A model generated the notes under the pieces. It ran no database searches. It had not been told where the DNA came from and was given only the letters and a program-made list of their open reading frames with translations. This document shows positions 44,890 through 53,853 of a stretch of DNA of 64,000 bases, piece after piece. Position 1 is the stretch's first letter; the number at the start of each line of letters is the position of its first letter. A program made the position numbers and the translations under genes. The stretch lies in contig NZ_CAXQBR010000045.1 of the NCBI RefSeq assembly GCF_964222135.1, positions 62,001 to 126,000 of the forward strand. Reading direction: 5' to 3'. Origin of the DNA: Euzebya sp. (GTDB lineage Bacteria; Actinomycetota; Nitriliruptoria; Euzebyales; Euzebyaceae).

Positions 44890-45648
44890 GTGAAGACCGT
44901 CGTCGGCGTCGTCCTGAGCGCGGTGGCGGGCGCATCGTTCGCCTACGGGATCACCGAGGTGATCGACTCCGCGTCCCTCGAGCGCTGCTTCGCGGGGTGC
45001 GCGCCGCCCACGGCCGCGCTCGGGGCGATGGGCGCCGGCTTCGTGCTGTTCATCGTGTCGGCGTTCACCTGGGGACCCCGGACCTGGTTCGTGGCCCCGC
45101 CGGTCGGTCTGGTGACGGCCCTCGTCCTCGCCCTCGGCAACGGGGTGGAGCTGACCGGCTCGACGCTCGGGTGGGCGGCGTTCATCGCCCTCAGCGTCCT
45201 GGCGGGCCCCCTCCTGCTCGGCGCGTTCGTCCTGCGCGGCCGGGCGAAGGCGAAGCAGGCCGCCCACCTCGTCGCGACGGGCCAGCGGGCCGTCGCGCAC
45301 GTGCAGGGGGCACGCCAGACCGGCGTCTACATCAACAACCAGCCCCAGGTCCGCGTCGACTACCTCATCCGACCCCTCGACGGCAGCGCGCCGTTCGGCC
45401 ACCAGAAGGCCATGACGATCGGGTACGCGGCGATCCCCCCGCGGCCAGGGCTGCTGTGGCCGGCCTGGTACGACCCGGCTGATCCGTCGAAGGTGGCGAT
45501 CGGCGCCCCGTCCGGGCAGGCGATCGACGCCCAGACCGAGGCGACGCTGCGGGAGTTCGGCATCAGCCTGGTGCAGGCGTTCGGCTACGACCCGCGTGGC
45601 GGGCAGCCCGCCGGCTGGGGCACGCCGCCGCCGATCGTGCAGGCCTGA
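44890..45648 (+). CDS. membrane protein with four helices and a soluble C-terminal domain
   Basis: A 252-residue protein I cannot assign to a named family. Four membrane segments are visible: VVGVVLSAVAGASFAYG, ALGAMGAGFVLFIVSAF, PVGLVTALVLALGNG and FIALSVLAGPLLLGAFVL. A soluble part of about 130 residues follows (HVQGARQTGVYINNQPQVRV, GLLWPAWYDPADPSKVAIG) and recalls DUF3592-type proteins, in which short domains after membrane helices contain PAWYDPADPS-like signatures. GTG 44890 has GAGGTGGG 4 nt upstream and lies after the ilvC terminator hairpin. GTG 44833 is an alternative start inside that hairpin. Confidence 0.7.
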   Translation: MKTVVGVVLSAVAGASFAYGITEVIDSASLERCFAGCAPPTAALGAMGAGFVLFIVSAFTWGPRTWFVAPPVGLVTALVLALGNGVELTGSTLGWAAFIALSVLAGPLLLGAFVLRGRAKAKQAAHLVATGQRAVAHVQGARQTGVYINNQPQVRVDYLIRPLDGSAPFGHQKAMTIGYAAIPPRPGLLWPAWYDPADPSKVAIGAPSGQAIDAQTEATLREFGISLVQAFGYDPRGGQPAGWGTPPPIVQA

Positions 45649-45672
45649 CCCCCGCGGGACCGGCCGTCGGCG

Positions 45673-46221
45673 TCACCCCCGCCCCTCCTCTGCCCGCTTC
45701 CGGGCGCGCCAGGCGGCCACGTTCGCGCGGTTGGCGCAGGTCTCGGAGCAGTAGCGGCGCGTGCGGCCGGGGGAGAGGTCGAGGTAGAGGTCGGCGCACC
45801 GGTCGTGGGCGCACACCCCACGGCGGTCGAGGCCGGCGTCGAGCAGCGTCGCCACCAGGCCGACGAGCGCCACGGACGTGACCCGCTCGGCGACCGCCAC
45901 CCCCTCTCGGGTGAGGTGGAGGTGCCAGTGGGGCTCGCCGTCCGCCGCCGCGGCGTGGCCCGAGATCTGGGGGCTGACCGGGTGGGCGGCGAGGAGCGCG
46001 TTGAGCCGTTCGACGGCCGAGGCGTCGTCGTCGTCCGCCAGCGCCTCCCGGAGCTCGACGTGGACCGCCCGCAGGGCCACGAGGTCCGCGTCGACCAGGT
46101 CGTCGAGCCACCCGGGGAAGTGGCGGCCGACGAAGGCCCGCAGCGCATCGTCGCCCGGCTCGTCGTAGGGCTCGAGGTTCGCCAGCTCGAACCCGACGTC
46201 GCCGTAATACCCGAAATCCAC
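45673..46221 (-). CDS. CGNR zinc-finger transcription regulator (ABATE domain)
   Basis: A 182-residue regulator. The N-terminal ABATE domain has ELANLEPYDEP, WLDDLVDADLVALRAVHVEL and HLHLTREGVAVAERV. The C-terminal CGNR zinc finger has Cys pairs in GVCAHDRCADLYLD and RYCSETCANRANVAAWRARK; here the namesake CGNR reads CANR. Such proteins are stress or metabolism regulators, usually autoregulated. GTG 46221 follows AAGGA. The gene is divergent from a 45-residue basic protein, and a 24-bp dyad lies between. Confidence 0.9.
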   Translation of the reverse strand: MDFGYYGDVGFELANLEPYDEPGDDALRAFVGRHFPGWLDDLVDADLVALRAVHVELREALADDDDASAVERLNALLAAHPVSPQISGHAAAADGEPHWHLHLTREGVAVAERVTSVALVGLVATLLDAGLDRRGVCAHDRCADLYLDLSPGRTRRYCSETCANRANVAAWRARKRAEEGRG

Positions 46222-46254
46222 TTGAAGTCCTTACTCCTAACGCGTACGGTGTAA
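46222..46254. promoter_or_regulatory. divergent promoter with 24-bp dyad
   Basis: On the plus strand TTGAAG (46222-46227), a 17-nt spacer and TACGGT (46245-46250) form a good promoter for the small ORF. The dyad TTAC-N-CC-NN-ACGCGT-NN-GG-N-GTAA (46231-46254) matches in 18 of 24 positions and overlaps the -10. It is the obvious candidate site for the CGNR regulator. Confidence 0.6.
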
Positions 46255-46307
46255 CCACCATCAGAGGCACAAGACCCTTACAGCACCATCGTACCGAGGA
46301 GCGCACC

Positions 46308-46445
46308 ATGCAAGCCCTGTCCTACGAGATGGCCCGGCAGCGCGCAGCCGACCTCGACGCGGTCACCCGTCGCACCACCCGAAGCGGGCCCCTCCCGCGC
46401 CTCCGCGCCCGCCGGCGCCGCCGGGGGAGCGAGCCCCGGAGCTGA
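46308..46445 (+). CDS. 45-residue basic protein (hypothetical)
   Basis: An ATG at 46308 with a strong CGAGGAG ribosome-binding site opens a 45-codon frame ending TGA 46443-46445. The protein starts MQALSYEMARQRAADLDAVT and ends in an Arg-rich tail ([15 protein letters not shown]). Actinobacteria have many similar short Arg-rich proteins behind regulated promoters. A consensus-like promoter and a regulator-sized dyad precede it, which supports a real transcript. No family is recognised; a nucleic-acid or membrane partner is only a guess. Confidence 0.55.
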   Translation: MQALSYEMARQRAADLDAVTRRTTRSGPLPRLRARRRRRGSEPRS

Positions 46446-46488
46446 CCCGCGTCGGTGATCCGCCGACCGGTCCGGACCCGATCCCCGG

Positions 46489-49119
46489 TCAGGCCGTCGC
46501 GGGGAGGGGGGTCGCGCTGGCCGGGGCCGGCAGCGGGCCGGGCCGTCCGACCAGGAAGCCCTGCGCGAGGTCGCAGCCGATCCGGGCCGCCGCGCGCATC
46601 TGCGCCTCGGTCTCGATCCCGGCCGCGACCGTCCGCACACCTCGGCTGGCCGCCACGCGGACCGCGGCCGCGGCCAGGGCTTCGTCGGCGTCGTCGCTGC
46701 CGAACCCCGCGACGACGCTCCGGTGCACCTTGACGACGTCGAGCGGCATCCCCCGCAGGTGGCTGAGGGACGCGGTGCGCACGCCGAAGTCGTCGAGGGC
46801 CAACCGGACGCCCGTCGCCGACAGCCCCCGCAGGGTCTCGACGACGTCGGGTGCCCCACCGTCCAGGACGGTCTCGCCGACCTCGAGGCAGAGGCGCTCC
46901 GGCGCCAGGTCGTGGCGGGCGAGGGTCAAGGCCACCTGCCGCATGAGGTCCGGGCGCGCCAGCGTCCGGCTCGCGAGGTTCACGTGGACCGACGGGCGCG
47001 ACGGCGCCGCGGCGACCGCGCGACACGCGAGGTCGAGGACCAGCAGGTCGATCTCCGGGGTCAGGGCGGCCTCGTCCGCCAGGGGGAGGAACGACGCCGG
47101 CGTCAGGACGAGCCCGCCGTGGTGCCAGCGCACGAGCGCCTCGACGGCCTCGACCTGCCCCCCGGGGATCGTGGTGATCGGCTGGAAGACGAGGTCGAGG
47201 GTGCGGTCGGCGACGGCCACGCGCAGCGCGGACTCCGTCGCGAACTCGATGACCGCGTCCTGGTCCAGGCGCGGCTCGTACACCCGGATGGCGGACCCGC
47301 TGTCCCGCTTGGCCTCGTACATCGCCAGGTCGGCCTGGCGCAGCACGTCCTCGACGTCGGCCCCGCGATCGGGGCGGACCACGCCGATGCTCGCGCCGGT
47401 GCGGACCGGCTGCGCCCCCTCGACGACGAGCGCCGGCTGCACCGCCGCGGTGATGCGGTGGGCCAGCGCGCGGGCCTCGGCGGTCGAGGTCGCGTGGCGG
47501 CAGAGGATGACGAACTCGTCACCACCCATGCGGGCGGCGACGTCACCGTCGTGGACCGCCTCCTCCAGGTGGCGAGCGATCTCGACCAGCATGTGGTCGC
47601 CCCGGTGGTGGCCGTTGGTGTCGTTCACCAGCTTGAACCGGTCGAGGTCCATGAACAGCAGGGTGACGTCCCTGCCGCCGTCGCGGTGGTCGGCCAGCGC
47701 TGCGGCCAGGTCGACCGTCAGCCGTCGGCGGTTCGCCAGACCCGTCAGGTCGTCGCGCAGGGCCTGGCGGCTGGTCTCGGCCTCCGCGGCCTTGCGGTCG
47801 GTGATGTCGTTCATCGCCAGCACGGCACCGGCGACGCGCTGCGCGTCGCCGTGCAGCGGCTTGGCCTGCACGAGGTAGGTGCGCGGACCACCGCCGTCGT
47901 CGACCACGACCTCCTCGTCGTGCACGTCCTCCCCGCGCAGCGCCCGGAACAGCGGCATGCGCTCGAGCTCGAGGGGGTCCCCGTCCAGGTCTCTGAGCGT
48001 GTCGGCCTGCAGCCAGGCGTCGGGCGTGCCGGTGGGTGCCACGCCCCCGTTCATCTGCACCGCCGCGTCGTTCACGACGACGATCTGCCCGCGGTCGTCG
48101 CAGGCGATGATGCCCACCCCCACCGTGGCCAGCATCGTGTCGATGAACATCGCGTAGCGGTCGCGGTCCCGGCGGACGGAGTCGGCGTCGGACACCAGCC
48201 GCCGGCGGCTCTGCTGGACCACCGCGACCGCCAGCGCCGCCGACAGGGCGAGGAGCCCGCAGATCACCAGCGCGGCCCCTCCCACGAACGGGGTCGGTGC
48301 GTGGTCGACGATCTGCCAGGTGCGCCCCATCGCCTCCAAGGTGGCGGTCCGCTGCAGGTGCCCCTCCGGCACCGCCTCGCCGATCACCGGCAGGTTGTGG
48401 TCGGTGATGGTCAGCGCCGCCTCGCCGTCGCTGGCTGCCACGACCTGGTCGACGGCGACGCGCGTGCCGATCCACCCCAGGCCCTCGCCGCTGCGGCTGA
48501 TGATCGGCCCGTAGATGTTGACGACGCGGGCGCCGTCGACGATGCCCCGGACCGGCGGGGTCATCATCACCTCGTCGAGGCGCAGGGACTCCTCGAGCAC
48601 CGTCGCCCGCTCCGGGTCGACGTCCAGCCGGGCGCCGTGCGCCCCCACGTCGGCCGACTGGGCCCAGATGATCGCCTGGTGGACCCGGAACGGACCGTCC
48701 TGCACCTCGAAGCGGGGCCGGCCCATCTGCCGGCGGAACTCGTAGGACTCGACCTGGTCCTCGCGGACGCGGGCGATGTAGGTGAGGCCGTGGGGGAGGT
48801 CGTCGTACCGCTCGTCCGCCCCGACCGAGCGCATGTACCGCTGCAGCTCGGTGTCGGTGACCATCGCCGGGTCGTGGCGGGTCTGGGAGTAGTGCGCTGC
48901 CGCGCCGGCGACCAGGCTGCCGAACCGCTCGATGCGCGCCTCGGTCACACCGACCTGCTCGGCCAGGTCGCGGTCGAGCATCGCCTCACGGTCGCGCACG
49001 GCGATGCGGTGGGCGGCCAGCAGCGAGAGCACCCCGACGAGGAGGAAGACCACGAGGGGCGCGGCGAGTCGCCGGAGCGCCGGGAGGGCTCCGCGATCAC
49101 GATCTGGCGTGACGGCCAT
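46489..49119 (-). CDS. CHASE-PAS-GGDEF-EAL cyclic-di-GMP protein with degenerate EAL
   Basis: An 876-residue membrane sensor. One N-terminal helix (LAAPLVVFLLVGVLSLLAA) is followed by an external CHASE domain (VTEARIERFGSLVAGAAA, LTYIARVREDQ, YGPIISRSGEGLGWIGTRVA), a second helix (VGGAALVICGLLALSAALAV), a PAS domain, GGDEF (ARMGGDEFVILC, intact) and EAL. The EAL domain keeps EALVRW, VNLAS, LEVGETVL and LDDFG. However, the loop after DDFG is VRTASL instead of TGYSSL, KVD is KVH, and the AEGVE motif is AAGIE, losing a metal-site Glu. Diguanylate cyclase activity is likely and phosphodiesterase activity doubtful. ATG 49119 is preferred over GTG/ATG starts that overlap the divergent gene. Confidence 0.9.
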   Translation of the reverse strand: MAVTPDRDRGALPALRRLAAPLVVFLLVGVLSLLAAHRIAVRDREAMLDRDLAEQVGVTEARIERFGSLVAGAAAHYSQTRHDPAMVTDTELQRYMRSVGADERYDDLPHGLTYIARVREDQVESYEFRRQMGRPRFEVQDGPFRVHQAIIWAQSADVGAHGARLDVDPERATVLEESLRLDEVMMTPPVRGIVDGARVVNIYGPIISRSGEGLGWIGTRVAVDQVVAASDGEAALTITDHNLPVIGEAVPEGHLQRTATLEAMGRTWQIVDHAPTPFVGGAALVICGLLALSAALAVAVVQQSRRRLVSDADSVRRDRDRYAMFIDTMLATVGVGIIACDDRGQIVVVNDAAVQMNGGVAPTGTPDAWLQADTLRDLDGDPLELERMPLFRALRGEDVHDEEVVVDDGGGPRTYLVQAKPLHGDAQRVAGAVLAMNDITDRKAAEAETSRQALRDDLTGLANRRRLTVDLAAALADHRDGGRDVTLLFMDLDRFKLVNDTNGHHRGDHMLVEIARHLEEAVHDGDVAARMGGDEFVILCRHATSTAEARALAHRITAAVQPALVVEGAQPVRTGASIGVVRPDRGADVEDVLRQADLAMYEAKRDSGSAIRVYEPRLDQDAVIEFATESALRVAVADRTLDLVFQPITTIPGGQVEAVEALVRWHHGGLVLTPASFLPLADEAALTPEIDLLVLDLACRAVAAAPSRPSVHVNLASRTLARPDLMRQVALTLARHDLAPERLCLEVGETVLDGGAPDVVETLRGLSATGVRLALDDFGVRTASLSHLRGMPLDVVKVHRSVVAGFGSDDADEALAAAAVRVAASRGVRTVAAGIETEAQMRAAARIGCDLAQGFLVGRPGPLPAPASATPLPATA

Positions 49120-49199
49120 CACGGCTCTGATCGGCAGGTTCGACGCCGGGTGAACCACAACGGCGCAGGTCGTGGCGGTGATGCGGCAAGCTGGACGTG

Positions 49200-49958
49200 A
49201 TGGGACGTCCGCCACGGCTCCTCGCCGTCGCCGTCATCGCGCTCGCGGTGATCGGGTGGGCCGGCGTCGTGGACGGCGGCCGTGTGGGGCCCGAGCGCAC
49301 CGGCGGCGTGGGGGCACGCCCGAGCGTCGCGGCCGTCTCGTCAGCCACCGCCACACCCGCGCCCACCGTGCCGCCCACCCCCGCGCCCACCGTGGAGCCC
49401 TCGGCCGCGGAGCCCGCGGACGCGGTCGTGGTGATCCCGTACCGCATCGAGCTGGCCACGACCGACCCCGCCGTGGCCGATGCGCTCGAGGTCATCCCGG
49501 CCGTCCTCGAGGACCCCCGCGGCTGGCAGCAGGCCGGCTTCGACTTCGTCCTCGAACCGGACGCGCCGCACGTGATCGTCCTGGCCGAGGGGCCGGACGC
49601 GCAGCGGCTGTGCGAGCCCTACGACGTCGGCGAGGAGTTCTCGTGCCAGATCGGCGCTCGCGTGGTCCTGAACGCCATCCGGTGGCGTGAGGCCGTCCCG
49701 CACTGGCCGGATCTCGGGGCCGGTGGCCTGGCCACCTACCGCACCATGCTGATCAACCACGAGGTCGGTCACCTCCTCGGCATGCACCACCTCCGCTGCA
49801 CCACACCGGGTGCGGTCGCGCCGGTGATGGAGCAGCAGAGCGGCACGCTCCGCGGCTGCACCGCCAACGCGTGGCCGACCGCCGTCGAGCTGCGCCTGGC
49901 CGCGACCCACCAGTTCGAGCTCGCGCCCGGCCCGCTGGACGTGCCGTTCGAGCCGTAG
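49200..49958 (+). CDS. secreted DUF3152 metalloprotease-like protein
   Basis: A 252-residue exported protein. A signal/anchor helix (LLAVAVIALAVIGWAGVV) leads to a Thr/Pro linker (TPAPTVPPTPAPTVEPS) and a DUF3152 domain of about 165 residues. It contains NHEVGHLLGMHH, which fits the HExxHxxGxxH zinc signature of metzincins. Cysteines in RLCEPYDVGEEFSCQ, HLRCTTPG and LRGCTANA could form disulfides, as in related actinobacterial proteins. ATG 49200 is preceded directly by an in-frame GTG (49197). It is divergent from one GGDEF/EAL gene and 61 bp upstream of the other. Protease activity is inferred from the motif only. Confidence 0.85.
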   Translation: MGRPPRLLAVAVIALAVIGWAGVVDGGRVGPERTGGVGARPSVAAVSSATATPAPTVPPTPAPTVEPSAAEPADAVVVIPYRIELATTDPAVADALEVIPAVLEDPRGWQQAGFDFVLEPDAPHVIVLAEGPDAQRLCEPYDVGEEFSCQIGARVVLNAIRWREAVPHWPDLGAGGLATYRTMLINHEVGHLLGMHHLRCTTPGAVAPVMEQQSGTLRGCTANAWPTAVELRLAATHQFELAPGPLDVPFEP

Positions 49959-50019
49959 CCCGCGGCGGGATCCGGCCGGAGTGGTCAGGTGGCGCCCGTC
50001 CCGGCCGATCACAGGTGCG

Positions 50020-52140
50020 ATGGGCACGGGACCTGGGTCGACGGTGGCCCCGGGTGACCGATCGGCGCGCCGGGGCGCGTTCGTCGACCTCGCGCTCGCC
50101 ATGGCCTCGCTGGGGTTGGCGATCGGCATCGTCTTCCCGTTCTTCGCCCTGCTGCTCGGCGTGCCGGCCACCTACGCGCTCGCGCCGCGGTTCTGGGCCA
50201 GCTGCCTCGCCGCTGGCCTGCTCCTCGCCCTGCTCAACTGGCTGGTCGCCCGAGGCGTCGTGGGGCGTCGCCTGGACGCCCTCGTGGTGAGGATGGCGCG
50301 GGTGGCGGAGTCGCTGCGGACCGGGGCCGCTAGCGGTGCCGTCGAGCTGGCGCCGGCGGCGCACGCGCTGGTGGTGGACTCGGCGGACGGCCTGGGCCGC
50401 ACGGCGCAGGCCTTCAACGACCTGCTCGGCGCGCTCGCCGTCGAGCACCGCTTCCGGTCCCTCGTCCACGCGTCGTCCGACCTGACCTGGCTGGTCGCCG
50501 CCGACCGCAGGATCAGCTTCGCGTCGCGATCGGTCGGCGACGTGCTCGGGTGGCCTCCCGAACACGCCGTCGGGATGGTGGCGCGCGACGCCGTGCACCC
50601 CGACGACGCCGCGGCGATCGACGGCCTCCTCGACGGGGTGACCGACGACCAGGCGGCCGTGGTCACCGTGCGGATCGCGCACGCGACCGGGGGGTGGCGT
50701 CACATCGAGGTGCAGGCGACCGATCGGCGTGCCGACCCGCTGATCGACGCGGTCGTCCTGACCGGCCGCGACGTGACCGAGCGCGTCGAGCTGCAGGCCG
50801 AGCTGACGCACCAGGCCCACCACGACGAGCTGACCGGCCTGCCCAACCGCGCGGCCCTGCTCGATCGGGGCGCGGCCCTGGTGGCCACCGCGACCCCTGC
50901 GGAACCCCTCGCCGTGCTCGTCATGGACCTCGACCGCTTCAAGGAGATCAACGACACCCTGGGCCACGCCTACGGCGACCGGCTGCTCGTCGAGGTCGCC
51001 GCGCGGATCACCGCGGAGCTGCGCGACGATGACGTCGTGGCGCGCCTGGGCGGGGACGAGTTCGCGGTGCTCGTGCCCGGCGTGGACCCCGCGACGGCCT
51101 GCGCGGCAGCCGAGCGGCTGGTCGCCGCCCTCACCGCGCCGTTCAGCATCGACGGGTTCGAGCTCGCCGTCGACGCGAGCGTCGGGGTCGCGGTGAGCGA
51201 CGGCCAGACGGGTCGCCCGACGATCGACGCCTGCCTGCGGGAGGCCGACATCGCCATGTACACCGCGAAGGACCTGAAGACCGGCGTGGAGGTCTACGAC
51301 CCGTCGGCCGACACCAACACGCCGTCGCGGCTCGGGCTCCTCGCCGAGCTGCGGCGCGGCCTGATCGACGACCAGCTGGTGCTCCACTACCAGCCGAAGC
51401 TGTCCCTGCGGACCGGGGCGCTCGCGGGGGTCGAGGCGCTGGTCCGCTGGCAGCACCCGACCCGCGGCCTGCTGCCGCCCGCGGCGTTCCTGCCGGTGGT
51501 CGAGCAGACCGGGCTGATCGACGGGCTGACCGACGTCGTCCTGGACCTCGCCCTCCACCAGGTCCGCGACTGGTTGGACGAGGGTCAGCCGGTCCAGGTG
51601 GCGGTCAACGTCTCACCGCGGTCGCTGCACCGCGACGACCTGCCCGACCGCGTCGAGCGGGCCCTGGCCGCCCACGACGTGCCGCCGGCCCTCCTGCGGC
51701 TCGAGATCACCGAGAGCTCGATCACCGCGGACCCCGCCAAGGCCCTCGTGATCCTCGAGCGGCTGCACGACGCCGGCATCACCCTGTCCATCGACGACTT
51801 CGGGACCGGGTACTCCTCGATGGGCTTCATGCGCCGGCTGCCGGTCTCGGAGCTGAAGGTCGACCGCACGTTCGTCGCGGCGATGCTCGACTCGCCCGAG
51901 GACACCGCGCTGGTCCGCTCGGTCATCGAGCTCGGGCACAACCTGGGGCTGACGGTCGTGGCGGAGGGCATCGAGGACGCGACCGCGTCCGCCGAGCTGG
52001 CGGGGCTCTCCTGCGACGTCGGGCAGGGCTTCCTGTTCGCCCGCCCCCAGCCCGCCGCGGAGGTGACCCGCTGGCTGCGCGCCCGCGACCGCGACCTGGT
52101 GGCGGGGCCGGTCGGACCCGCGATCCCCGCTCCCCGCTGA
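50020..52140 (+). CDS. membrane PAS-GGDEF-EAL cyclic-di-GMP protein
   Basis: A 706-residue protein with two N-terminal helices (ALAMASLGLAIGIVFPFFALLL and CLAAGLLLALLNWLVA; first quoted from MASLGLAIGIVFPFFALLLG). A HAMP-like linker leads to PAS (SDLTWLVAADRRISFASRSV), GGDEF (VARLGGDEFAVLV, with MDLDRFKEINDTLGHAYGD) and EAL. All EAL catalytic motifs are standard: VEALVRWQHP, AVNVSPRSL, LEITESSI, IDDFGTGYSSMGF, ELKVDRTF and VAEGIED. It may therefore both make and degrade cyclic-di-GMP. ATG 50020 has AGGTG upstream; GTG 49981 in the same frame is an alternative start. Confidence 0.9.
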   Translation: MGTGPGSTVAPGDRSARRGAFVDLALAMASLGLAIGIVFPFFALLLGVPATYALAPRFWASCLAAGLLLALLNWLVARGVVGRRLDALVVRMARVAESLRTGAASGAVELAPAAHALVVDSADGLGRTAQAFNDLLGALAVEHRFRSLVHASSDLTWLVAADRRISFASRSVGDVLGWPPEHAVGMVARDAVHPDDAAAIDGLLDGVTDDQAAVVTVRIAHATGGWRHIEVQATDRRADPLIDAVVLTGRDVTERVELQAELTHQAHHDELTGLPNRAALLDRGAALVATATPAEPLAVLVMDLDRFKEINDTLGHAYGDRLLVEVAARITAELRDDDVVARLGGDEFAVLVPGVDPATACAAAERLVAALTAPFSIDGFELAVDASVGVAVSDGQTGRPTIDACLREADIAMYTAKDLKTGVEVYDPSADTNTPSRLGLLAELRRGLIDDQLVLHYQPKLSLRTGALAGVEALVRWQHPTRGLLPPAAFLPVVEQTGLIDGLTDVVLDLALHQVRDWLDEGQPVQVAVNVSPRSLHRDDLPDRVERALAAHDVPPALLRLEITESSITADPAKALVILERLHDAGITLSIDDFGTGYSSMGFMRRLPVSELKVDRTFVAAMLDSPEDTALVRSVIELGHNLGLTVVAEGIEDATASAELAGLSCDVGQGFLFARPQPAAEVTRWLRARDRDLVAGPVGPAIPAPR

Positions 52141-52255
52141 CGCGGCGACGGGCCTCGGCCGGGTTGCCACGGTTCGGCGACGTGCCGGGCGGGCCGACCC
52201 GCCTATCGTTGGGCGCCGCACCGGTGGTCAGAGTCTCGGAAGGTTGTGCTGCCCA

Positions 52256-53830
52256 GTGAAGGTCCTCGTTGCCGACGCCCTCAGCGACGCCGGCGTGTCG
52301 CTGCTCAGCGAGCGCTTCGACGTCGACGTGCGCACCGGGCTGCCCAAGGACGAGCTGGTCGCGGCCATCGGCGCCTACGACGCCGTGGTCGTGCGGTCGG
52401 CCACGACCATCGACGCCGACGTCCTGGCCGCGGCGGACAACCTCAAGGTCGTCGCGCGCGCGGGGATCGGCCTCGACAACGTCGACATCGAGGCGGCGAC
52501 CGCCCGCGGCGTCCTGGTCTGCAACGCCCCGCAGTCCAACATCATCTCCGCCGCCGAGCACGCGGTGGCGCTCCTCCTCAGCCTGGCCCGGAGGGTCCCC
52601 GAGGCGGACGCGTCCCTCCGCCGGGGGGAGTGGCTGCGGTCGACGCTGCAGGGCGTCGAGCTGGCCGGCAAGACCGTCGGGGTGCTGGGCCTCGGGCGCA
52701 TCGGGACCCTGGTCGCCCAGCGGCTGATGGCCTTCGGCGTCCGCCTGGTCGCCTACGACCCCTACGTCACGCCTGAGCGGGCGGCCCGGCTGGGCGTGGA
52801 GCTCGTCCCCACCGTCCTGGGCGTCTGCGAGGCGGCGGACATCATCACGATCCACCTGCCGAAGACGCCGGAGACGACCGGCATCGTCTCGAAGGCCGAG
52901 CTGCAGGCCCTCGGACCCGGCGGGCTGGTCGTCAACGCCGCCCGCGGCGGGCTGGTCGACGAGTCGGCGCTGCACGCGGCCCTGACCGAGGGGTGGATCC
53001 GCGGGGCCGCCCTCGACGTCTTCGACAGCGAACCGCCCGGGGACAGCCCGCTCCTCGGCCTGCCGAACCTGGTGGCGACCCCGCACCTCGGCGCATCGAC
53101 CGACGAGGCGCAGGACAAGGCCGGCACCCAGGTCGCCGAGGCGGTCGCCCTGGCCCTCGACGGCGAGTTCGTCCCCTCCGCGGTCAACGTCCAGGTCGGC
53201 GGCGGCATCCCCGAGGCGGTCAAGCCCTACATGCCGCTGACCGAGACCCTCGGCCGCCTGCTCACCGCGATCGCCGGCGGCCACGGGACCACCGGTGACG
53301 TCACGGTCGAGTACCGCGGCCGGATCGCCGGCGAGGAGACCCAGGCGCTGAACCTGTCAGCGCTCCGCGGGCTCCTGACCGACGTGGTGCACGAGCCGGT
53401 GACGTTCGTCAACGCCCCCCTCATCGCGAGCGACCGCGACCTGGTGCTGTCCACCCTCACCTCCGAGGAGTCGGTCGACTTCGTGTCCCTCGTCCGGCTC
53501 ACGGCGGGGGAGGACGCGGTGGCCGGCACCCTCGTCGGCCCCGCCCACAAGCCGCGGCTCGTTCAGGTGTGGGACTTCGACATCGACACCGAGCCGGCGG
53601 ACCACATGGTGTTCTTCCGCTACACCGACAAACCCGGCGTGGTCGGCATCATCGGCGGCAAGCTCGGCGACGCCGGGATCAACATCGCGTCGATGCAGGT
53701 GGGGCGTCGTGACACCGGGGGCGAGGCCCTCGTCGTCATGACCGTCGACTCCGCCATCCCCGCCGACGTCCTCGACGACATCGCGTCGGCGATCGGCGCC
53801 TCGGGGGTCCGGGCGGTCAGCCTGGTCTGA
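52256..53830 (+). CDS. serA: D-3-phosphoglycerate dehydrogenase
   Basis: A 524-residue enzyme for the first step of serine synthesis. The catalytic part has VVARAGIGLDNVDIEAATARG (family signature, quoted as ARAGIGLDNVDIEAATARG), the NAD fold VGVLGLGRIGTLVAQRL, the active Arg in VNAARGGLVDE and His in ATPHLGASTDEAQ. It then has the allosteric substrate-binding domain and a C-terminal ACT domain (KPGVVGIIGGKLGDAGINIA), so serine feedback is expected, as in mycobacterial SerA. GTG 52256 gives the standard N-terminus KVLVADALSDAG; TTG 52244 is possible. TATCGT (52204-52209) is a -10-like element and GGAAGG lies upstream. Confidence 0.96.
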   Translation: MKVLVADALSDAGVSLLSERFDVDVRTGLPKDELVAAIGAYDAVVVRSATTIDADVLAAADNLKVVARAGIGLDNVDIEAATARGVLVCNAPQSNIISAAEHAVALLLSLARRVPEADASLRRGEWLRSTLQGVELAGKTVGVLGLGRIGTLVAQRLMAFGVRLVAYDPYVTPERAARLGVELVPTVLGVCEAADIITIHLPKTPETTGIVSKAELQALGPGGLVVNAARGGLVDESALHAALTEGWIRGAALDVFDSEPPGDSPLLGLPNLVATPHLGASTDEAQDKAGTQVAEAVALALDGEFVPSAVNVQVGGGIPEAVKPYMPLTETLGRLLTAIAGGHGTTGDVTVEYRGRIAGEETQALNLSALRGLLTDVVHEPVTFVNAPLIASDRDLVLSTLTSEESVDFVSLVRLTAGEDAVAGTLVGPAHKPRLVQVWDFDIDTEPADHMVFFRYTDKPGVVGIIGGKLGDAGINIASMQVGRRDTGGEALVVMTVDSAIPADVLDDIASAIGASGVRAVSLV

Positions 53831-53853
53831 CCGGGCCCTGGTCTGACCGGGCC
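53821..53853. repeat. tandem duplication of the serA 3' end
   Basis: The 17-bp sequence CCTGGTCTGACCGGGCC (53821-53837), which contains the serA stop codon, is repeated from 53837 to 53853 with a 16-bp period. Confidence 0.8.
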
